Below are positions 34,381 to 43,962 of a stretch of DNA of 64,000 nt, in pieces. The notes under the pieces were generated by a model. The model was not told the origin of the DNA, made no database searches, and worked only from the letters and a program-made list of their open reading frames with translations. The stretch covers positions 62,001 to 126,000 of the forward strand of contig NZ_MSPP01000006.1 of the NCBI RefSeq assembly GCF_002150005.2, given 5' to 3'. A program made the position numbers and the translations under genes. Origin of the DNA: Marivivens niveibacter. Its GTDB lineage: Bacteria; Pseudomonadota; Alphaproteobacteria; Rhodobacterales; Rhodobacteraceae. Each line of letters opens with the position of its first letter. Positions within the stretch are counted from its first letter, which is position 1.

Positions 34381-34787
34381 TGCCTTTTCCTCCTTTGGCA
34401 ATGGGTTGGCCGAAATCGGCAAATGAAAACGTGTGGTCATGAATTGCGCAGAACGGTGGATGTGGTGCGGATTCTGCTCAAGTAAGGGTTTTCTGACTGA
34501 CGCACCTATCGGGGTTGTATAATTGGTCAAAAATTCTCAATTTTGTTGAAATGGCGTGTGGCCTAGTCCCCCATATGGGGGATAACCCTTATTTTCCGGC
34601 AGACTGCGTGATCCGCCGAATAGCGCATAACCGGCCAAATCTACGCTGATATTCATGGGTTTCGTGTATCGGGAGGTGATGTCAGATTCGGTCAAAATCC
34701 CGAAAATGCGACCATCGTATAATTGCCCGCGGGCCCCGTTATTTGCACCAATCGACCAATCATGACAGCCAAGAGGGAGGAAACATC
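34381..34787. other. Regulatory intergenic region between SARP gene and pqqA (407 bases)
   Basis: No credible gene lies here. The SARP frame is open up to 34530, but this part lacks a ribosome-binding site and resemblance to the family. The region holds the palindrome at 34567-34582 and a TATAAT at 34718-34723 that could be a -10 box for pqqA, though I see no good -35. A GGGAGG ribosome-binding site for pqqA ends the region. Confidence 0.55.
34567..34582. promoter_or_regulatory. Perfect palindrome TCCCCCATATGGGGGA
   Basis: This 16-base perfect dyad lies in the divergent space between the SARP gene and pqqA, about 205 bases before pqqA. C-run/G-run palindromes of this kind are typical of LuxR/NarL-type response-regulator operators. 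Which of the two genes it serves cannot be decided. Confidence 0.5.
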
Positions 34788-34886
34788 ATGGCTTGGGCAA
34801 AACCTGTACTGCGTGAAATCGACTGCGGCATGGAAATCAACATGTACGGCCCAGATTCGGGTGATGAGGGCGGCGTTCTGTTCTAA
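34788..34886 (+). CDS. pqqA: PQQ precursor peptide PqqA
   Basis: The 32-residue ribosomal precursor of pyrroloquinoline quinone reads MAWAKPVLREIDCGMEINMY and then GPDSGDEGGVLF. The cross-linked residues are in place: Glu16 and Tyr20 with the ExxxY spacing (GMEINMY). GGGAGG lies eight bases upstream of the ATG. PqqE links the Glu and Tyr side chains while PqqD holds the peptide. It is the first gene of a pqqABCDE operon, with pqqB starting 27 bases downstream. Confidence 0.95.
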   Translation: MAWAKPVLREIDCGMEINMYGPDSGDEGGVLF

Positions 34887-34913
34887 GAACCCACCCCGCG
34901 CAGAGATAAACAC

Positions 34914-35810
34914 ATGACAATCAACGCGCGCATATTGGGGGCGGCTGCCGGTGGCGGTCTCCCTCAGTGGAATTGCGGATGCGCCAATTGCAACGCTGCC
35001 CGTGCGGGGGAAATTCCGCCGCAATCCCAAAGTTCGGTCGCAGTAAGCGGCAATGGGCGCGATTGGGCAATTTTGAACGCATCTCCAGATATTCGCGATC
35101 AAATGGCGAAATGTACGGCGGTGCACCCAACTGGATTGCGCCAGCTGCCGTTGAAATCAGTTCTGGTGACAAACGGCGATATTGATCACGTTGCGGGATT
35201 GTTGGTCCTGCGCGAAAGCCAGCCGTTTACATTGTTCGCGACAGCGGAAATTCACGACGTTTTGGCAGCGAACCCGATCTTTGACGCATTGCGCGACGAT
35301 TGCGTGTCGCGGTCGCGGATTGCACTGGATCAGCCGTTTGAATTGGTGCCCGATCTGACTGCCACGCTATTTGCCGTCCCTGGCAAAGTGCCGCTGTACC
35401 TCGAAGGCGACGTCGTCAAAACTGATCTTGTTGGCGAACAGACCGTGGGCGTCGAATTAATCGCTGGCAACAAGCGGGCGTATTACATCCCAGGCTGTGC
35501 CCACGTGCCCGCCGATCTTGCAGACCGTTTGCGCGGTGCCGATCTGGTTATGTTTGATGGCACGCTATGGTCAGACAATGAAATGATACGCGCAGGGCTA
35601 AGTCAAAAGACAGGCCAGCGTATGGGACATATTTCGATTTCGGGTCCTGATGGCAGCATGACTGCGATGCAGGACCTGAACATCAAACAAAAGGTCTATG
35701 TTCACATGAACAATAGTAACCCTGTCATCGACCCGCGCTCAGATCAGACGCGGCAGGCAGAGCAGGGTGGCTGGACGATTGGCCGCGACGGTATGGAGAT
35801 AGAGATATGA
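34914..35810 (+). CDS. pqqB: PQQ biosynthesis protein PqqB
   Basis: The 298-residue metallo-beta-lactamase-fold protein begins with the PqqB-specific ILGAAAGGGLPQWNCGCANCNAAR, whose CxCxxC cluster binds structural zinc. Other segments are LNASPDIRDQM, TNGDIDHVAGLLVLRE and the C-terminal HISISGPDGSMTAM and HMNNSNPV. PqqB hydroxylates the tyrosine of the processed precursor during PQQ synthesis. It overlaps pqqC by four bases. Confidence 0.97.
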   Translation: MTINARILGAAAGGGLPQWNCGCANCNAARAGEIPPQSQSSVAVSGNGRDWAILNASPDIRDQMAKCTAVHPTGLRQLPLKSVLVTNGDIDHVAGLLVLRESQPFTLFATAEIHDVLAANPIFDALRDDCVSRSRIALDQPFELVPDLTATLFAVPGKVPLYLEGDVVKTDLVGEQTVGVELIAGNKRAYYIPGCAHVPADLADRLRGADLVMFDGTLWSDNEMIRAGLSQKTGQRMGHISISGPDGSMTAMQDLNIKQKVYVHMNNSNPVIDPRSDQTRQAEQGGWTIGRDGMEIEI

Positions 35811-36553
35811 CGCAATCTCGTGCAGAGTTCGAAGCCCGATTGCGCCAAATCGGGGCTGACCGATACCATGATAAACACCCGTTTCACGACCTGCTGCATT
35901 CGGGAGGCTGCACCCCCGATCAAGTACGGGCTTGGGTCATTAACCGATATTATTATCAACATGCGATCCCGATGAAAGATGCGGCGTTTATGTCCCGCGT
36001 CGAAGATCCAGCCTTGCGCCGCGCATGGCGTTCGCGGATCGAAGACCACGATGGTCATGGCGAAAATGAAGGTGGGATTGAACGTTGGCTGCGTTTGGCC
36101 GATGCGGTGGGGTTGGACAGGCACTATGTCGCGTCGCGCCAAGGTGTTTTACCAGCAACGAAATTTGCCTGTGACGCTTATGTTCGGTTCGTGCGCGATA
36201 AAACATTGCTAGAGGCTGTAGCCTCTTCCCTGACAGAATTGTTCGCACCAAAAATTCATGCCAATCGGATCGAGGGATTGTTGGCAAATTATGATTTCGC
36301 AGATGATCGTTCGCTCTCCTATTTTAAACGGCGGCTAAGCGAAGCACCCAAAGATGTGGCCTTTGGTTTGGGATGGGTATTGGATCATGCCGATACCCAA
36401 GAAAAACAGGACGCCGCTGCAGCAGCATTAGAGTTTAAAACCGATGTTCTGTGGGCCCAGTTGGATGCATTGCATTCGGCCTATATTGCGCCCGCGCGTA
36501 TCCCGCCGGGAGGCTGGCAGCCGGGCACGCATATGATCGCGGTGGCGGCATGA
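35807..36553 (+). CDS. pqqC: Pyrroloquinoline-quinone synthase PqqC
   Basis: The 248-residue all-helical oxidase performs the last ring closure and eight-electron oxidation that gives PQQ. Family segments are YHDKHPFHDLLHSGG, VRAWVINRYYYQHAIPMKDAAFMSRV, the DHDGH-like EDHDGHGENEGGIERWLRL and SLTELFAPKIHANRIEGLLANYDF. Length is normal. It overlaps both neighbours by four bases, consistent with coupled translation. Confidence 0.97.
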   Translation: MTQSRAEFEARLRQIGADRYHDKHPFHDLLHSGGCTPDQVRAWVINRYYYQHAIPMKDAAFMSRVEDPALRRAWRSRIEDHDGHGENEGGIERWLRLADAVGLDRHYVASRQGVLPATKFACDAYVRFVRDKTLLEAVASSLTELFAPKIHANRIEGLLANYDFADDRSLSYFKRRLSEAPKDVAFGLGWVLDHADTQEKQDAAAAALEFKTDVLWAQLDALHSAYIAPARIPPGGWQPGTHMIAVAA

Positions 36554-36825
36554 TCGCCGATGGCGCGATCCCAATCGTTCCGCGTGGTGTACGGTTGCAC
36601 CAAGATCGCGCGCGGAACCGTTGGGTCCTCTTGGCCCCTGAAAAAACCATTGCGCTTGATCAGATCGGTTACGCCATTCTGTCCGAGGTCGATAATCGGT
36701 CTGAATTTGGGGAAATCGTTTCGCGCTTGGCGTCGAAATATGAAGCGCCTGTTGAACAAATCCGTCCCGATGTCGCAGGGTTCATCAACACTTTGGCGGC
36801 TCGCCGCATTTTGGAGGTGATATGA
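36550..36825 (+). CDS. pqqD: PQQ peptide chaperone PqqD
   Basis: The 91-residue RiPP recognition element binds PqqA and presents it to PqqE. Typical segments are PRGVRLHQDRARNRWVLLAPEKTIALDQIGYAILSEVDN and IRPDVAGFINTLAARRILE. ATG 36550 overlaps the pqqC stop (ATGA); the frame is open further upstream but there is no reason to begin earlier. It overlaps pqqE by four bases. Confidence 0.96.
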   Translation: MIADGAIPIVPRGVRLHQDRARNRWVLLAPEKTIALDQIGYAILSEVDNRSEFGEIVSRLASKYEAPVEQIRPDVAGFINTLAARRILEVI

Positions 36826-37907
36826 CCCAAGTTCCGCCCCCTATGGCGATGTTGGCAGAATTGACACATCGGTGTCCGTTGTCCTGCCCGTACTGTTCAA
36901 ACCCTTTGGAATTGGAGGCGCGATCACGCGAGCTGACAACCGAGCAGTGGTTGCGCGTATTTCGCGAGGCAGCAGATTTAGGCGTTTTGCAGCTGCATCT
37001 GTCTGGGGGCGAACCAGCGACGCGTCGGGATTTGGTCGATTTGGTTAAAGGCGCACGTGAGGCGGGGTTATATACCAATCTAATCACATCCGGGATTGGG
37101 CTAACTCGTGCGCGTTTAGATGAATTGGACGCGGCTGGTCTGGATCATATTCAGTTATCGCTGCAGGGGATGGATGCGGAAACTGCGGATCGCATCGGCG
37201 GTTATCGTGGCGGGTTCGAGCGTAAGATGCAGGTTGCCGGATGGATCAAGGACATCGGGTTTCCGCTGACGCTGAATTGCGTGTTGCATCGGCAAAACCT
37301 GCACCAATTGCCGCGCGCTATCGAAATGGCGGTCGAAATGGGCGCCCGCCGCATCGAGGTTGCGATCGTGCAATTTTACGGCTGGGCAATGTTGAACCGA
37401 AATGCATTAATGCCGACCCGTGAACAAGCGCGCGAAGCCGAGATGATCGTTGCAGAGGCGCGCGAGCGTCTTAAAGGTACGTTGGTCATCGATTTCGTAC
37501 CTGCTGATTATCACGGTGATTATCCAAAACGTTGTATGAACGGCTGGGGATCTGTTGGGTTGAATATTACACCCGAGGGTACGGTGCTGCCCTGTCATGC
37601 AGCCCAAACGATCAAACATTTGGAATTCTGGTCAGTGGCAGATCGTTCGCTATCTGAGGTATGGTATGACAGCCCAGCGTTTAATGCCTATCGCGGAACC
37701 GACTGGATGAAGGAACCGTGCAGGTCGTGTGAACATAAGCTCAAGGATTTGGGCGGCTGCCGTTGTCAGGCGTTGGCAATTTCGGGCGATCCGGCTGCTG
37801 CTGATCCAGTCTGTGTTAAATCGCCAGACCATGGAAAATTGCAGGAAATGGCGATGCAGTTTTCTGATGGTGAGTCGGATGAACTCACGTATCGGACGCC
37901 TGCATGA
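36822..37907 (+). CDS. pqqE: Radical SAM PqqA-tyrosine cross-linking enzyme PqqE
   Basis: The 361-residue radical SAM/SPASM protein forms the Glu-Tyr carbon bond in PqqA. The SAM cluster motif is RCPLSCPYCSN (Cys18, Cys22, Cys25). The SPASM region has CMNGWGSVGLNITPEGTVLPCHA and the final CRSCEHKLKDLGGCRCQALA with auxiliary-cluster cysteines. Length is normal. It is the last gene of the operon. No PqqF/G-type peptidase is in the operon, so the precursor must be trimmed by a protease encoded elsewhere. Confidence 0.97.
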   Translation: MTQVPPPMAMLAELTHRCPLSCPYCSNPLELEARSRELTTEQWLRVFREAADLGVLQLHLSGGEPATRRDLVDLVKGAREAGLYTNLITSGIGLTRARLDELDAAGLDHIQLSLQGMDAETADRIGGYRGGFERKMQVAGWIKDIGFPLTLNCVLHRQNLHQLPRAIEMAVEMGARRIEVAIVQFYGWAMLNRNALMPTREQAREAEMIVAEARERLKGTLVIDFVPADYHGDYPKRCMNGWGSVGLNITPEGTVLPCHAAQTIKHLEFWSVADRSLSEVWYDSPAFNAYRGTDWMKEPCRSCEHKLKDLGGCRCQALAISGDPAAADPVCVKSPDHGKLQEMAMQFSDGESDELTYRTPA

Positions 37908-38079
37908 AAATGGTATTTCTACGCGATAATTGCTAAGTACCTGCCCGGCCATCGTAATTTCCGTACACAGCTATTCAGCAAATTTCTTGCGTCGATTTTC
38001 GTGTGAAACAGCAACAAAGGGCCAGTGTTTCGGTATTGGTGTTGCTGGTTAGACCTTGTAGCGTTTTTGTGCTAATGTT

Positions 38080-38092
38080 GGGAAAATTTCCC
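38080..38092. promoter_or_regulatory. Small dyad GGGAAA-A-TTTCCC in the gap before the YeeE/YedE gene
   Basis: The 280-base gap after pqqE holds no credible gene. This 13-base dyad lies about 95 bases before the next start codon and could be an operator. Support is only its symmetry and position. Confidence 0.25.
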
Positions 38093-38187
38093 TGTTTTAC
38101 GTTTTTGAATAAGCATCCGTTCCAACCGCACCCTTTGACTCTGTTCGTTTTGGAACGCACATCTCGCTGCAGACTAAAAAAGGTGCG

Positions 38188-39225
38188 ATGATGTTGCTGG
38201 AATATATCAACTCTGATGTGAACGTGCAGGTTCTGTTTGGACTGTTGGTGGGACTGCTGTTTGGCGCGGCAGCGCAGGTATCGCGGTTTTGTCTGCGTCG
38301 CGCTGTTGCAGGAGAGGACGGCGCAGATCGATCAGCATTGGCTGTTTGGATTTTGGCCTTGGCCGTCGCGATGGGTGGTAGCCAGATCGGTATCGCCACT
38401 GGTTGGATCGAATTGGGCGATCATCGGTTCCTAGCATCCGACGTCGCGGTGTCTGCAATTATCTTTGGTGGTTTGATTTTCGGCGCTGGTATGGTTTTGA
38501 CCCGTGGCTGCATCACGCGTTTGACAGTTTTGTCAGCGACCGGAAATTTGCGCGCTGCAACGGTGCTAGTCGTTGTTGCGATCGTCGCCCACGCTATGAT
38601 GAAAGGTGTTCTGGCACCTGTTCGTGTGGGTTTGTCCACGGTCACCACATCGCTGCCCAATGGTAGCTTTGCCGAGCTGCCGTTCCTGTCCATCATCATC
38701 CCAGCAATTTTGATCGCGACAGCATTGATGATTGCAAAGAAATCCAAGGCATCAATTGTGCACCTGTCCTTGGGCGCTGTAATTGGTTTGGTCGTCGTTG
38801 CTGCGTGGGTTGGTACGTCGACACTGTTGATGGATGAATTTGACCCTACGCCCGTGCAATCCGTTTCGTTTACTCAGCCGTGGGCTGATAGCCTGTTTTG
38901 GGTCATCGCATCCTCGGCCATTCCGGCAGGGTTTGGTGTTGGTCTGATCGGTGGCGTCTTGGTTGGCGCGTTTGTTAGCGCAGCGATCCGTTCTGAATTA
39001 AGCGTGGTCGGTTTTTCGGATGGCGCGGAAACGCTGCGGTATTTGGCTGGCGGCGCGTTGATGGGTGCCGGTGGCGTTTTGGCAGGCGGCTGCACCATTG
39101 GGGCGGGCCTGACCGGTGGTTCAACGCTCAGCCTATCAGCGTTGCTTGCTTTGGGATCGATTGTATCGGGCGCTATGATGACACGCCGTTTGATGCAAAT
39201 TCGGGGCGCATCTGCCGTCGCCTAA
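38188..39225 (+). CDS. YeeE/YedE (TsuA-like) sulfur-transport family membrane protein
   Basis: The 345-residue polytopic protein has about nine to ten hydrophobic segments in the YeeE/YedE layout. The conserved cysteine loops are present: QVSRFCLRRAVAG, LTRGCITRLTVLSATGNLR and LAGGCTIGAGLTGGSTLSLSALLALGSI. Such cysteines relay thiosulfate through TsuA; other members handle other sulfur or selenium species. AAGGTG lies upstream of the ATG. It is monocistronic on its strand, and no TusA-type partner is adjacent, so the transported species is undetermined. Confidence 0.88.
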   Translation: MMLLEYINSDVNVQVLFGLLVGLLFGAAAQVSRFCLRRAVAGEDGADRSALAVWILALAVAMGGSQIGIATGWIELGDHRFLASDVAVSAIIFGGLIFGAGMVLTRGCITRLTVLSATGNLRAATVLVVVAIVAHAMMKGVLAPVRVGLSTVTTSLPNGSFAELPFLSIIIPAILIATALMIAKKSKASIVHLSLGAVIGLVVVAAWVGTSTLLMDEFDPTPVQSVSFTQPWADSLFWVIASSAIPAGFGVGLIGGVLVGAFVSAAIRSELSVVGFSDGAETLRYLAGGALMGAGGVLAGGCTIGAGLTGGSTLSLSALLALGSIVSGAMMTRRLMQIRGASAVA

Positions 39226-39246
39226 ATCCACATCATATTGGGTGCA

Positions 39247-40068
39247 TCACGTGACTTGGCCGTTGGTTTTTAAACGTCCGGCCATTTTGCTCAGCTTCGC
39301 GTATAGATCGGCGATATCACTGTTCCATTCGGTCAAAGCGGCCTGTTGTTGCTGTAGCACGTTCATGTCGCCGCGGGCGGCCGGACCGGTTAACGCCTGA
39401 CGTGGATCAGTTTGCGCGATGTTTACAGCGGCGTTGTTTAGCAGGTCATCACCCAGTGCTTTTGCAATCTCTGCCGGTACCCCAGCCTCTGCCCATGCCT
39501 CTTGCGCTATGGCTTGTAGAACGACCGCGAAGTTATTCGAAAATACGGCAGCTGCGTGATAGATTGCTTTGCTGTCAGTGGTGACAGGAAAGGGGTGACC
39601 GCCCAATGCATCTATAAATGCATTTGCTAAATGAGTGGCTGCATCATCGCCTTCGATGCCGCAATATGTGCCTGCAAAATCTGCGGCGGCGGTACTTGGA
39701 TCTGCAAAGCTGCGTACCGGATGGCAGCTACCAACGTGCCAGCCTTTTGAGGCCAGTGACCCCAAAGCCTGAGATGATAAAAAACCACTACAATGCAGCG
39801 CGACCGAAGCTGGCACATCTGCATACGATAGCGCATCAGCAACCAAACTTATCTGGTCGTCCGGCACCGTGATCAGCCATAAATCCGCAGGTCGCATGTC
39901 GGTGATTGCTGCGGCAACGTGGGCGCTAGAATAACCTTCTAAGAGGTTTGCTACTGCGTCCGATCGGCGGCTGTGAACATCACCCAGTTGAAGTGCCGAA
40001 TGAGCGCCGATCAATTGGATGAACGTTGCGCCTACCTTGCCAGCACCAATGATATTGACTGTGGTCAT
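39247..40068 (-). CDS. Rossmann-fold and DUF2520 domain protein
   Basis: The 273-residue protein has an N-terminal NAD(P)-binding Rossmann fold (NIIGAGKVGATFIQLIGAHSALQLGDVHSR) and a C-terminal DUF2520 helical domain (HAAAVFSNNFAVVLQAIAQEAWAEAGVP and ALTGPAARGDMNVLQQQQAAL). The LHCSGFLSSQALGSLASKGWHVGSCHPVRSF segment is typical. It resembles F420-dependent NADP reductase and ProC/ApbA-like dehydrogenases, but no substrate is established. It is convergent with the YeeE gene and 66 bases downstream of the peptide ABC operon. Confidence 0.85.
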   Translation of the reverse strand: MTTVNIIGAGKVGATFIQLIGAHSALQLGDVHSRRSDAVANLLEGYSSAHVAAAITDMRPADLWLITVPDDQISLVADALSYADVPASVALHCSGFLSSQALGSLASKGWHVGSCHPVRSFADPSTAAADFAGTYCGIEGDDAATHLANAFIDALGGHPFPVTTDSKAIYHAAAVFSNNFAVVLQAIAQEAWAEAGVPAEIAKALGDDLLNNAAVNIAQTDPRQALTGPAARGDMNVLQQQQAALTEWNSDIADLYAKLSKMAGRLKTNGQVT

Positions 40069-40134
40069 GATGAATTATCCGCGCAGTTGATGTGCCAACA
40101 GTAATAGGATGCGGGCACATCAACAATCGGACAA

Positions 40135-41088
40135 TTAGCCGTAGTAGCAGGCCGACAAGTGATCTGAACCAGTCAGTTCCGGCCTTTCAGCACGACATTT
40201 ATCCGTCGCTTTCCAACAACGCGGGGCAAAGGCGCATCCAACGGGAACGTTTAGCGGCGACGGTAATTCGCCTGTCAGTTTGATGCGATGTTTTTCCGCT
40301 TCTGGGTCCGCGATGGGCGTCGCCGATAACAATGCCTGTGTATAGGGGTGTTTGGGCGCGTCAAAAACGGCGTCTTTCGTGCCTTTTTCCACCGCCCGTC
40401 CCAGATACATCACGATCACATCATCGGCCACGTGCCGCACAACGCTCAGGTCGTGAGAAATGAACAGATAGGCAAGGCCTAGTCGCTCTTGTAGGTCGAT
40501 CAGCAAATTCAGGATCGATGACTGGATCGACAAATCTAGCGCCGAAACAGGTTCGTCCAGCACCAGCACTTTGGGGTCCAGCATCAGCGCACGAGCAACT
40601 GCGATCCGTTGGCGTTGGCCGCCTGAAAACATATGGGGATAGCGGTCGAAATGTTCGGGCCGCAAGCCGACCATTTCTAACATTTGCCGCGCCTTTGCCT
40701 CTTTGTCCTGTTTGGACATTTTAGGGCAGTTGATCACCAAAGGTTCCATTAGAATTTGACCGATCCGTTGGCGTGGATTCAGCGATCCGTAGGGGTCTTG
40801 GAACACGATCTGAACGGCTTGACGAAAGGCGCCCCACTCCGCGGGGGTGATCGGTTTGCCGTCCAGCGTCAGCGTGCCTTTAGTCGGTTCTTCGATCATG
40901 GTGACAACGCGGGCGAGCGTCGATTTCCCGCAACCGGATTCCCCAACAACCGCCAGCGTTTTACCGGCGTATAGTTCGAAATCCATATCTTGCAGCGCGC
41001 GTAGAGTCTGGGGTTTGGAAAATAGGCCGCCGCCGACGGAATAGTGACGGGCCAGATGGCTGGCGGACATGACGGGTGTTTGGGTCAT
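40135..41088 (-). CDS. dppF: Oligo/dipeptide ABC transporter ATP-binding protein (DppF type)
   Basis: The 317-residue ATPase has Walker [16 protein letters not shown], signature [17 protein letters not shown], Walker [13 protein letters not shown], switch His in [11 protein letters not shown], and the peptide-transporter C-terminus [22 protein letters not shown] with cysteines for a 4Fe-4S-like or zinc site. ATG 41088 overlaps the stop of dppD by four bases. A longer frame to 41217 is overlap only. It is the last gene of the ABC operon. Confidence 0.9.
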   Translation of the reverse strand: MTQTPVMSASHLARHYSVGGGLFSKPQTLRALQDMDFELYAGKTLAVVGESGCGKSTLARVVTMIEEPTKGTLTLDGKPITPAEWGAFRQAVQIVFQDPYGSLNPRQRIGQILMEPLVINCPKMSKQDKEAKARQMLEMVGLRPEHFDRYPHMFSGGQRQRIAVARALMLDPKVLVLDEPVSALDLSIQSSILNLLIDLQERLGLAYLFISHDLSVVRHVADDVIVMYLGRAVEKGTKDAVFDAPKHPYTQALLSATPIADPEAEKHRIKLTGELPSPLNVPVGCAFAPRCWKATDKCRAERPELTGSDHLSACYYG

Positions 41089-42062
41089 GACGCGATCCTT
41101 TGGTCGGTGTTTAACGGATAATGACAACGCGCATCGCCCAAATCGCTTCCTTGGGGCGCCGGCGGAACGGTACGGCAATGTTCGTTTGCGAATTGGCAGC
41201 GCGGGCTGAACAGGCATCCAGCAGGGCGATCGAATTGGCCCGGCACAACGCCTGGAATGGTCGGAAGCCGTTTTTGCGTTGCCCGTTCAGGCAGTGCATT
41301 TAGCAGAGCATCGGCATAAGGGTGATGCGGGGCGCGGAACAGATCGCGGACTGGGCGCTCTTCGATTTTTTGACCAGCATATTGAACACTGACCCGCTGC
41401 GCAGTTTCGGCAACGACGCCCATATCGTGAGTAATCAGAACCAGACCCATCCCGCTATCTTCGCGCAGCGATGTCAAAAGGTCCAAAATTTGCGCCTGAA
41501 TAGTGACGTCCAGGGCCGTTGTGGGTTCGTCAGCGATCAACAATTTGGGACGGCACGCAATTGCCATTGCGATCATAACGCGCTGGTTCATGCCGCCGGA
41601 TAATTGATGCGGAAATGCGGATAACCGTTTTTCGGGGGCGGGGATGCCGACCTGTTCAAACAGTTCGATTGCGCGTTTGTGCCGCGCGGGGCGGTCTAAC
41701 CCCAGGTGTTTGCGCAGCGCCTCTTTGATCTGCCAACCGACGGTAAAGCAGGGGTTCAGGGACGACATGGGTTCCTGAAAAATCATGGCTAAGTCTTTGC
41801 CAATGATTTTGCGCCGATCCTTGGCTGACATGGTCAGTAGGTTGTGACCGTCGAATGATAATTCATCCGCTGTAACTTTGGCCGTCCAGGGTAAAAGGCC
41901 CATCAACGCCAGCATGGAAACGGATTTTCCCGATCCAGATTCCCCCACGATGGCAAGGATTTCACCGTTGTTCACGTCCTGATCCACACCATCAACGGCG
42001 CGGAACAGTCCGGTGGATGTGCTGAAATCAACGCTAAGGTTTCGAATACGAAGGAGGCTCAT
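41085..42062 (-). CDS. dppD: Oligo/dipeptide ABC transporter ATP-binding protein (DppD type)
   Basis: The 325-residue ATPase carries Walker [18 protein letters not shown], the oligopeptide-type Q-loop [11 protein letters not shown], signature [17 protein letters not shown], Walker [13 protein letters not shown] and a C-terminal cysteine cluster [21 protein letters not shown] 42062 ([14 protein letters not shown]) follows the dppC stop by two bases. With DppF it forms the heterodimeric motor of the peptide importer. Confidence 0.9.
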   Translation of the reverse strand: MSLLRIRNLSVDFSTSTGLFRAVDGVDQDVNNGEILAIVGESGSGKSVSMLALMGLLPWTAKVTADELSFDGHNLLTMSAKDRRKIIGKDLAMIFQEPMSSLNPCFTVGWQIKEALRKHLGLDRPARHKRAIELFEQVGIPAPEKRLSAFPHQLSGGMNQRVMIAMAIACRPKLLIADEPTTALDVTIQAQILDLLTSLREDSGMGLVLITHDMGVVAETAQRVSVQYAGQKIEERPVRDLFRAPHHPYADALLNALPERATQKRLPTIPGVVPGQFDRPAGCLFSPRCQFANEHCRTVPPAPQGSDLGDARCHYPLNTDQRIAS

Positions 42063-42064
42063 GA

Positions 42065-42955
42065 TCAGCTCCTTTTCAGTTTTGGATCTAGGGCATCGCG
42101 TAAACCGTCGCCCATAAGGTTGATCGCCAGAACGGTGATCAAGATTGCAATGCCGGGGAACGTAACGACCCACCATGCGCGCAAGATAAACTCGCGGGCT
42201 TCGGCCAGCATCGTGCCCCATTCAGGCGTTGGTGGCTGTGCGCCCATGCCCAAAAATCCCAACGCTGCGGCGTCTAGAATAGCAGTCGAAAACGATAGAG
42301 CCGCCTGAACAATAATGGGCGCTAGACAGTTAGGCAGCACGGTCACGAACATCAGTCGGAACAAGCCAGCGCCAGCGACGCGGGCCGATGTAACGTAGTC
42401 TTTTTGGCGCTCGGCCATGACCGATGCGCGGGTCAGGCGCACATAATGTGGCTGTAGAACAATCGCGATGGCGATCATCGCATTGGTCAGCGAAGGGCCC
42501 AAAACAGCCACCAGAACCAGCGCCAACAACAGCGAAGGAAACGCCAGAACGATATCCATCAGGCGCATGATCAGTGTATCGACCCATCGCGGCGCGAAAC
42601 CCGCGATCAGTCCAATGATGATCCCACCTGCGGATGCGATGGTGACAACCACAATCCCGACAAAGAATGAAAACCGAGCGCCGACAATCAGTCTAGATAG
42701 CATATCGCGACCCAATGGATCGGTTCCCAATGGGAACGTCCAGCTCCCGCCTTCCTGCCAGACGGGGGGAACCAATGTATATTCGCGATATTGCATGGTT
42801 GGATCATGAGGCGCGATCCATGGAGCCAGTGCCGCGATGACCAAAAACGCACCGAATACGATTAGGCCGAAAACAGCACCGCGATTTTCGCGGAAATAAT
42901 ACCAGAATTCACGCAATGCGCTGGGGCGGGCGGGGGTGTTTGTCGCAAGGCTCAT
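42065..42955 (-). CDS. dppC: Oligo/dipeptide ABC transporter permease (DppC type)
   Basis: The 296-residue membrane protein has an N-terminal OppC-type segment ([25 protein letters not shown]), [25 protein letters not shown], and the EAA-type loop [32 protein letters not shown]. It shares its first base region with the dppB stop, so the genes are translationally coupled. The ending [18 protein letters not shown] is typical of DppC. Confidence 0.92.
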   Translation of the reverse strand: MSLATNTPARPSALREFWYYFRENRGAVFGLIVFGAFLVIAALAPWIAPHDPTMQYREYTLVPPVWQEGGSWTFPLGTDPLGRDMLSRLIVGARFSFFVGIVVVTIASAGGIIIGLIAGFAPRWVDTLIMRLMDIVLAFPSLLLALVLVAVLGPSLTNAMIAIAIVLQPHYVRLTRASVMAERQKDYVTSARVAGAGLFRLMFVTVLPNCLAPIIVQAALSFSTAILDAAALGFLGMGAQPPTPEWGTMLAEAREFILRAWWVVTFPGIAILITVLAINLMGDGLRDALDPKLKRS

Positions 42956-43962
42956 CAGCGTTTCCGAATTTTAGGGTTGATGATGCCGTACAGGACATCG
43001 ACGGTCAGGTTCACGATCATGACCATGACAGCGATCAACAACAGGCCACCCTGAACAACGGGATAATCACGGCGGAAAATGCTATCGACCATCCATTTGC
43101 CAATGCCTGGCCAACTGAAAATGGTTTCGGTCAAGATCGCACCCGCTAGCAATGTGCCAACTGACAGGCCAATCACGGTCACAACTGGGATAAGTGCATT
43201 GCGCAACGCGTGGATGGCGTTGACCCTGTTTGGTGACATGCCTTTAGCACGGGCCGTACGAATGTAATCTTCGCCCAAGACCTCTAGCATTGCGGAACGG
43301 GTTTGACGGGCGATAACGGCTAGCGGAATGGTGCCCAACACGATGGTTGGCAGAATGAGGTGACGAATAGCGGACCACAGCGCACCCGATTGTCCCGACA
43401 TCAGCGCGTCATACAACATGAAACCTGTCGCATTCGGGAAATAGTAAATCAGGTCGATGCGGCCCGATACAGGGGTCCATTGCAGCGTGCCTGAGAAGAT
43501 GATGATCAACAGCAGAGCCCACCAGAAAATCGGCATCGAATACCCGATGAGTGCAGTAGACATCAGCGTTCGATCAAAAAATTTTCCGCGGTTTACGGCC
43601 GCGATTACACCCGCAGGCAGCCCCAGCATAATAGCAAAGACCATTGCGCAGATGGACAATTCTAGGGTCGCGGGGAACAGGGCGAAAAATTCATCCCAAA
43701 CCGGTTTTTTTGTAACGAAAGAGGTGCCTAAATCGCCCTGTAACACGCCGGTCAGATAGTCCCAAAACTGGGTTAAAATTGGGCGATCATACCCGTATTG
43801 AGTCACAAGTTCTGCATAGCGTTCTTCGGTCATACCGCGTTCGCCCGCCATCACGATGATCGGATCACCGGGCAACATGCGAATAAAGGCAAAAGATATC
43901 AGCGTGACGCCGATAAATGTTGGAACGAAGGTCAGCAGACGAGAGGCGATGTATTTTAGCAC
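42955..43962 (-). CDS. dppB: Oligo/dipeptide ABC transporter permease (DppB type)
   Basis: The 335-residue membrane protein begins MLKYIASRLLTFVPTFIGVTLISFAFIRMLPGDP, the standard DppB/OppB N-terminus. The loop YIRTARAKGMSPNRVNAIHALRNALIPVVTVIG couples to the ATPases, and the C-terminus reads FSWPGIGKWMVDSIFRRDYPVVQGG. It overlaps the stop of the M24 peptidase gene by seven bases. Confidence 0.93.
   Translation of the reverse strand: MLKYIASRLLTFVPTFIGVTLISFAFIRMLPGDPIIVMAGERGMTEERYAELVTQYGYDRPILTQFWDYLTGVLQGDLGTSFVTKKPVWDEFFALFPATLELSICAMVFAIMLGLPAGVIAAVNRGKFFDRTLMSTALIGYSMPIFWWALLLIIIFSGTLQWTPVSGRIDLIYYFPNATGFMLYDALMSGQSGALWSAIRHLILPTIVLGTIPLAVIARQTRSAMLEVLGEDYIRTARAKGMSPNRVNAIHALRNALIPVVTVIGLSVGTLLAGAILTETIFSWPGIGKWMVDSIFRRDYPVVQGGLLLIAVMVMIVNLTVDVLYGIINPKIRKR

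Noticed and set aside
34381-34530. Longer SARP protein starting at TTG 34530 or ATG 34440
   Set aside because: Neither has a ribosome-binding site, and the winged helix begins right after GTG 34380, which has AGGAGG.
34723-34787. N-terminal extension of pqqA giving a 64-residue protein
   Set aside because: The GGGAGG site and the normal 32-residue length place the start at 34788.
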